The notes under the pieces are model-generated. The model had not been told where the DNA came from. It saw only the letters and a list, made by a program, of their open reading frames with translations, and did not search any database. The position numbers and the translations under genes were made by a program. A DNA stretch of 64,000 nucleotides from Oscheius onirici (Eukaryota > Nematoda > Chromadorea > Rhabditida > Rhabditidae): assembly GCA_932521025.1 (NCBI GenBank), contig OW051471.1, positions 12,834,001 to 12,898,000 on the forward strand, in the 5' to 3' direction. Of this stretch, positions 58,747 through 64,000 are shown one piece after another (position 1 is the first letter of the stretch; each line of letters begins with the position of its first letter).

Positions 58747-58841
58747 GCCCCACACGACTGTCCAGTCGATCTCATCAGTATTCTCTCTTTCATCCTTCGT
58801 CTACTTATTCGACAAAAGTCTGTCTAGCTACTCACTCTTCG

Positions 58842-59320
58842 ATGAAACTTCTGTCTCTTCTTCTCTTCACCAGTCTTCTCATCTTGATCCAATCCGCAAA
58901 CCTCACCAGAATCAAAGCGGATGTCACGTTCAAGTGTGCTCTCAAGAAGGTTTTTCCTATAATGATCGGTCTCATAGAGGTATGTTTTCTCTTCTCAAAA
59001 GACCAAAAAACGATTAGCATGACACTTTCCTCTATGACAAGCACCTCAGTTCCTATCCCTGGGTAGACTTTAAATCCGGTAACACGGCCGTTCTGACTGC
59101 CTCCGATGATGTGGATACCGGAGATCATTTTTATGTGAATGTTCACCATCGCTGTAATAAGGAAGGAAGTCTACAAGTTGTAGGTCTTATTGGTGTTCTG
59201 TCGTTAACGGAATTTCAGGAGCGTTTTTTTATGGAAAAGACTCTGGAGACCAGGGATTTCTGCAAGGTCGGAGCTGCCACATGCTCGTACAGAATGACCG
59301 TTGAGCTGCCGACAAAATGA
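58842..59320 (+). CDS. Divergent TTR-like small secreted protein, member 3
   Basis: ATG 58842 (MKLLSLLLFTSLLILIQSAN) then KADVTFKCALKKVFPIMIG with LIE at a GTATGT donor. Exon 2: DTFLYDKHLSSYPWVDFKSG, ASDDVDTGDHFYVNVHHRC. Exon 3: ERFFMEKTLETRDFCKVGAA, CSYRMTVELPTK, stop 59320. An ATG further upstream is in frame but lies inside the foldback element, so the MKLL start with its signal peptide is chosen. Close paralog of members 1 and 2. Confidence 0.78.
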
Positions 59321-59615
59321 GGTGAATGACAATAAATTATTTTCAAAGAAAGTGTTTCTTAACAAGACGATCCCCATGAACTTTGAAGAGAGGCAGTGTA
59401 CGAATATCCTAGAGCATTCCGAAAATATGTTTTGAGGATCATGAACAAGCTGCACGGAACACGGAACAGAGAGAAATTGGCGACACTAGATAAGACTTTT
59501 AGGACGCGGTGATTTAAAGAAAATCGACCGACTAGATATCTAGTCAGTTTCCCGTGGCCTTTCGTCCTTGAAAAGATAAGTAGTCCTTTTTGTCTCGAAC
59601 CTTCGGTAGGACTTC

Positions 59616-62214
59616 ATGATGCAGAAGATCGCCGGAAACATCAACACGACAATCTTCAGAAAAAAGGATTTCTCCGGAACTCCCCAGCGTATTGGAGGAG
59701 GACTAGAAGGAGATGTATACTGTTGGGAAAGTATTGAATTTGGGTAACTAGTTTCATTACTTTTCGAAAATATTCCGCTTTTAGGGCTGTTGCTGTCAAA
59801 ATGCTGAACACAGAACTCCCTATAAGTGAAATGAATGAGGCTAAAAACTTGATCGGAGTATGTCCTACTTTTATAAAAAGAAAATTTATTTTAGACCTCC
59901 AGTCATCCGAACGTTATCCCAATCTATGGACTATATCAAGGAAACGATGAATTTTCCATGGCCAAATACAAAGGCTACGTAATGGAATACAGTCCGCTGG
60001 GAAGCTTGGACAAGGGTGAGCCTATGGACGTGTAAAACAACGTCCTCTAGTTATTTTTGACCGCAACCGAAGCTATTCCGATGAGCAGGCTTACGATTGG
60101 ATGGGACAGGCTGCCAAAGGTCTTCAGCATCTTCACAAGTATGATATTGTTCATCGGGATATCAAGCCGATGAAGTGAGCAGAAGTTTTTTTAACACTTT
60201 TTTTCTGTATTCAGCATGATTCTGATGACCGGTGGGAATGGAAAATCTCTTCTCAAAATTTCAGACTTTGGTCTCTCCAAAGATCTTTCCTCCACGGCAA
60301 CTTGTTCCTACATGATGTGGGTTTTTAAACATACGGCTTGTACTTTAACCAATCTGAGATTAAAATTATACAAAAAGTAAAAAGTAAAAATAAGAAAGAA
60401 AAGCATAATTTTATTGAAAAATCCAAGTTTTACAGGTATAATTTGCTTCAAAAAACGTCTTTTTGCAATTTTTTGCTAATATAGATGGCAAATAGTGTAA
60501 AGAAGCTTGAAAGAACAAAAAAATCGAGAAAATTATGAAGAAAACTGAAGAAATGGAGTAAAATCGAGAAAAATGTGAAAGTACGCAGGTTTGCGTGCCG
60601 GCGTACGCAAGTTTGCGTAAAATCGAATGTTTAAGTACTACCAGTTATTTTTAGATGCGGAAGTACAGGTTATATGGCTCCGGAAATTGAGCGCTACAAC
60701 TACTCTTTCAAGTCTGACGTCTATGCCTTCGCGATGACTGTCTGGCAGATTTTCCATCGAGAGTGAGTAAAAAAGTGACTTGCCAGTTCAAAGTTTCAGG
60801 GAGTTCAAAAATTTTCCTGATCCTCGCAATGGACCGGTCTACTTTGCCTTTCTCGGCAACAGTCAAAATCGCCCTGTCTGTAAGCTGAGCGTCAATCCAA
60901 ACGTGCGGGATCTGCTGAAAAGAGGATGGGCTCATTGCAAAGAAGACAGACCGAACATCTTAGAGTTCATTACACTCGCAAATGAGCTTCTACCATCTGG
61001 ATCCGCGCCACAGATGCCTATTCCTTCGGCTCCTCTTGAAGAAACAGTCGTCGAGACAAGAAGACCATTGGAAACGATTAGAATCGAGCCAGAAGAAGCC
61101 TTGATGTTGGAAGCTTTGGGAAGACAGCTTTGGAAGAAACTTGCCTGTAATTCGGAGCCTACGGTGAAGGAAAAACCGTATTCTTTCGATCTCATTGCAA
61201 TCAAAGCGGACTATTTTACACAGAGACTTCGGGTCTACTTCGATATGCTCAATGGACAGACTTGGCTCAAGTACCATCGTCAACTGACCGAAATTGCAGA
61301 AAGCTGGGAAAATGGCAGTCAATCAAATGGAAGGGAACTTTTTGTCTTGTCGCCGAGCAACTTTACATCCGAGGATGATGTGGAAATTAGCTCGTTTTTC
61401 AGCAAAAAGAAATTCCACAAGGGAGTTCACCTCTACGAAATTTGTTTGGCTGGTGGCGATGTGCTTGTTCTGAGCTATGAATCAGCCGGATGCTCACAGA
61501 AAGAAATTGATCAGTGTGCTTTGACAGTCAAAAAATCCTTGCCAACGAACAAGCCGTCTCCTACAAAAAAAGCGACTGGCTACGGCTATGTTCCAAAAGA
61601 AGTACGTCTGCTTGCGGCGCCGAAGAAAAAAATTCTCTGTGTTGACACTACTCCAAAGAACAGTTTTCTGCGAGACCTTGCCAGTGAGTTCGAATAACTT
61701 TTGAACATTTTTGTTATTGTTTGTTTTCCAAATGTTTTTTTCAGCTATGGTTCGCAATACTGCTGACCCTCGCGAGTCTACACAACCTACATTTGATTTG
61801 CCGAAACATCTTTTTGGATGTGGTCATAACTTAGAGTTGCATTTCCTGAATGTTGGAAATAAGGAGAAAATCAAAAAATCTATGTGGAAAAAAGTCAAGG
61901 AGTATCTTTCTTGTACGCCACACGTTGATCAGATCATTGTTTTCATCGACTGTGAGCAGAACCACGAAAAGACGACTGTCGATTTCATTCGTGACGAAAA
62001 ACTAGTCTGTTTTATGAGCGTCGGAAATATGCCGGTAATTCATTCCAGGAACTTCTATATTTTTTAGATTCGTCCAAAAGATAACACAATAGCAATTTTT
62101 GATGAAACTTTTCAAATAAGGAGGGATGCGCAATTGACCGAATTGGAGTGGGCTTTCCAAGAACTAAACAAGAAACGTTATGATGGTAGCTGGGGAGTTG
62201 TCGTTGTTGATTAA
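59616..62214 (+). CDS. TAK1/TKL-like protein kinase with long unrecognised C-terminal region
   Basis: Intracellular protein kinase. ATG 59616 (MMQKIAGN). Gly loop RIGGGLEGDVY; the ATP Lys in AVAVKML; SSHPNVIPIYGLY; hinge YVMEYSPLGSL; catalytic loop HRDIKPMN; metal site ISDFGLSKDLSS; GSTGYMAPE then KSDVYAFAMTVWQIF; end of the kinase fold near RGWAHCKEDRPNILEF. All catalytic residues are present. The kinase class is TKL (TAK1/MAP3K7-like) by the GSTGYMAPE and SDVYAFAM motifs. After the kinase come about 350 residues of unknown fold with two blocks (DLIAIKADYFTQRLRVYFD ... EICLAGGDVLVLSYES and HVDQIIVFIDCEQNHEK ... RYDGSWGVVVVD), stop 62214. A repeat with TACGCAAGTTTGCGTA lies in the long intron before the GSTGY exon. 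Confidence 0.82.
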
Positions 62215-62271
62215 TCTTTTTTAACGTAATTTCAAAACAGTTCTCATCTTTTTCATAAATCTTCATTCGAT

Positions 62272-64000
62272 TCAAAGCTGTACATCGTATTCGTCAGAGT
62301 ACGTCTGAAGTTCTACTCGTAAAATGCTGGGTCCCGAGGGAAGTTTACTCGAAATGCGTGCGACGAGCTTTTGGCCACTTTTGTCACTGAGTAGGAGGCA
62401 GAGCGAGGGATATGTTTGCCTAAAATGACTGATTATCTTCTTCTCGATTTAAACTTACTTGAGAGCTTCTCTAATGTCTCTATGTTTAAGATTGTAGAAG
62501 AAAAATGACAAGATTCCGTAGAAGTGATACCCGATTGTGACGATTGGTCCCCATTGCATGAAGATTACCTGGAAAGTTCAAGTTTTTACTGAAAATCTTT
62601 CAGTTTCTGTCCCTGTGTCCTTTTGTATCACTTTCTACTATACATGGGCACCCAGTTTGCTGGCGCATATTTGCCGGGACGTTTTTCTCGAAATCTACTC
62701 AAACAAACCTTGGCGTCATTTTTGTCGGAGATCGCATTGGTCTCAAGGAAGCTCCAGCAAAAATGACGCCAAGGGTTCTTCGACTAGTTTGGGCGAAAAA
62801 CGGAAAAGCTCGACAAAATGTTCGAACCGGCTCGAGCCTCCGAGCTTTTCCGTTTTTTCGCGAAAATTACTTATGGAAATTTTAATTTTTTGTTTGCTAG
62901 AGGTCGACAAAGCAGTAACGAATGTCTGATAAAAAGAATCGAAAAAATGAAGTAGATTTTGAGAAAAACGCAAAAAACAATTCGGCTCCAGTCGGCTCGG
63001 CGGGCAAGTATACTTTTTACCCACCTTTCCTAAAATCATATCATACAAGTAGAGCGAACAAGGAAGAACAGAGAAGATGAGAACAATAAGAATGACCAAG
63101 ACTGCTAGGGAGTTGATCTGAATACCATCCAACTTTTAGCACATAGAGAAAAAAAATAACCTGGCGATACTGCTGTCGAGCCTGTTTATCCACACTTCTA
63201 TTTAGAGGTGCGTGGTAGCCTTTCAGAACAAATAGACGACAGATTAAAATGATGTAAAAAATTGAAAGAGAGAGGCCGAGAATGATAGTCGAGAGGAGAA
63301 AATACCAGTGGAATAGAGGACCGGAAGCGGAGGTCGTGACGCAGTGGACGCGGATCTGAAGTTTGTACATTAAAGCGCGTTTTACGGAAATTCCGGAAAT
63401 AGGCGGGCTGATTCTACCGTATTTTTGTGCGGCTTTTCAAAATATTTTTATTCCAAAGATAGCAAAAACGTCGTTTTTCATCAATTTTCTTCTTTCCTAC
63501 CTATTTCTCCAGGTAAATCATTTCTTCTGACAAAATATATCGAGAAATAGCAAAAGAATAGCAGAAAAAGGTCAATGCAGCGGTGAAATGGCCTTTTTCA
63601 CCCAAAAAATGTCGAAAACTCGATATTTTCGTCGACTATTTTCCACATGCTTTTTACGATAAATATTATGAGAACAGAGGAAAACGACAACAAAGCAGTG
63701 AAAACCCCAGTTTGTGGAGGTTTATTGCGCTTCCCGCTAATTTTTTGACCTCGCTGCGCACCAGATTGCTCGCACGGGCGCAGTAGCTACCCGCTCGTTT
63801 AAAGATACACGGATAAATACCCTGAACTCACCATAAAAATATCGTCTTCCAGTATCAGAAAGACTGCATCAAAGATGCCAAAAGCCACACTGACGACGGT
63901 GACCCATTTCGCAAACTGGGCATGGTTCATGAAATAGTGGTCGCCGGGGAAGTAGATGGCGTGCATTCGCTCTCCAGCAATGGCAAGAGTCAGGATGGAA
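62272..64000 (-). CDS. Serpentine (7TM) chemoreceptor, 3' part
   Basis: The window ends inside the gene. Exons show GERMHAIYFPGDHYFMNH after a TM segment, SVAFGIFDAVFLILEDDIF, FHWYFLLSTIILGLSLSIFY with IILICRLF, a Lys/Arg loop (NRSVDKQARQQYRQ), INSLAVLVILIVLIFSVLPC, and a last TM YHFYGILSFFFYNLKHRDIR followed by a cytosolic tail ending at 62272. This is the nematode GPCR pattern with ER-A-YFP after TM3 and a YGILSFFFYNL end to TM7; srbc, srsx or a related family is possible. A 375 bp foldback lies in the intron at 62639-63013. Confidence 0.7.
62639..63013. repeat. Foldback element related to those at 10630 and 54192
   Basis: Left TATACATGGGCACCCAGTTT; right end with GCTCGGCGGGCAAGTATACT. The core CCTTGGCGTCATTTTTGTCG and the later CAAAAATGACGCCAAGGGTT pair. 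The same core occurs at 54192-54510; it is in an intron of the serpentine receptor. Confidence 0.72.

Overview
The window is nematode nuclear DNA, most likely from a Caenorhabditis-like rhabditid. Genes are compact and split by many 40-60 bp introns ending in TTTCAG. The protein families are the expanded nematode sets: supplementary nuclear hormone receptors (NHRs), C-type lectin-domain (CTLD) proteins, TWK two-pore K+ channels, transthyretin-like (TTR) proteins, ShKT peptides and serpentine receptors. Exon models here come from reading frames, splice signals and comparison of paralogs inside the window. Species and orthology are inferred.

Left part (1-21 kb), all minus strand: the 5' part of a TWK channel (1-3024), a decayed Ly6-like fragment (about 3.56-3.88 kb), a divergent NHR (4.56-8.0 kb), an RTE retrotransposon fragment (8.6 kb), a two-CTLD secreted lectin (9.2-10.36 kb), a five-CTLD secreted lectin (12.5-17.1 kb) whose long introns are largely foldback elements, and an HNF4-type NHR (17.9-21.1 kb). 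A gene-poor stretch (21.1-25.3 kb) follows.

Middle (25-44 kb): an equilibrative nucleoside transporter (minus) with a tRNA-derived SINE-like repeat in an intron, then three tandem plus-strand NHR paralogs (29.7-41.6 kb) with operon-like spacing. The third carries a broken CR1-like LINE in a 4.3 kb intron. Next come a small secreted ShKT-type peptide and a homeobox gene, both minus.

Right part (44-64 kb): a TTR-family gene, a CLN7/MFSD8-like transporter (minus) with a plus-strand tRNA-Asp in an intron, bifunctional P5C synthase (plus, proline synthesis), a cluster of very divergent TTR-like secreted proteins (three intact, one 5'-truncated), a TAK1/TKL-like kinase with a long unrecognised C-terminal region, and the 3' part of a serpentine receptor (minus).

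The genes do not form one pathway. The recurring theme is invasion of introns and intergenic DNA by palindromic MITE-like elements; at least five families occur more than once. The most notable items are the five-CTLD lectin, the NHR trio with its LINE-bearing member, the kinase C-terminal region, the SINE-like repeat and the divergent TTR-like cluster.
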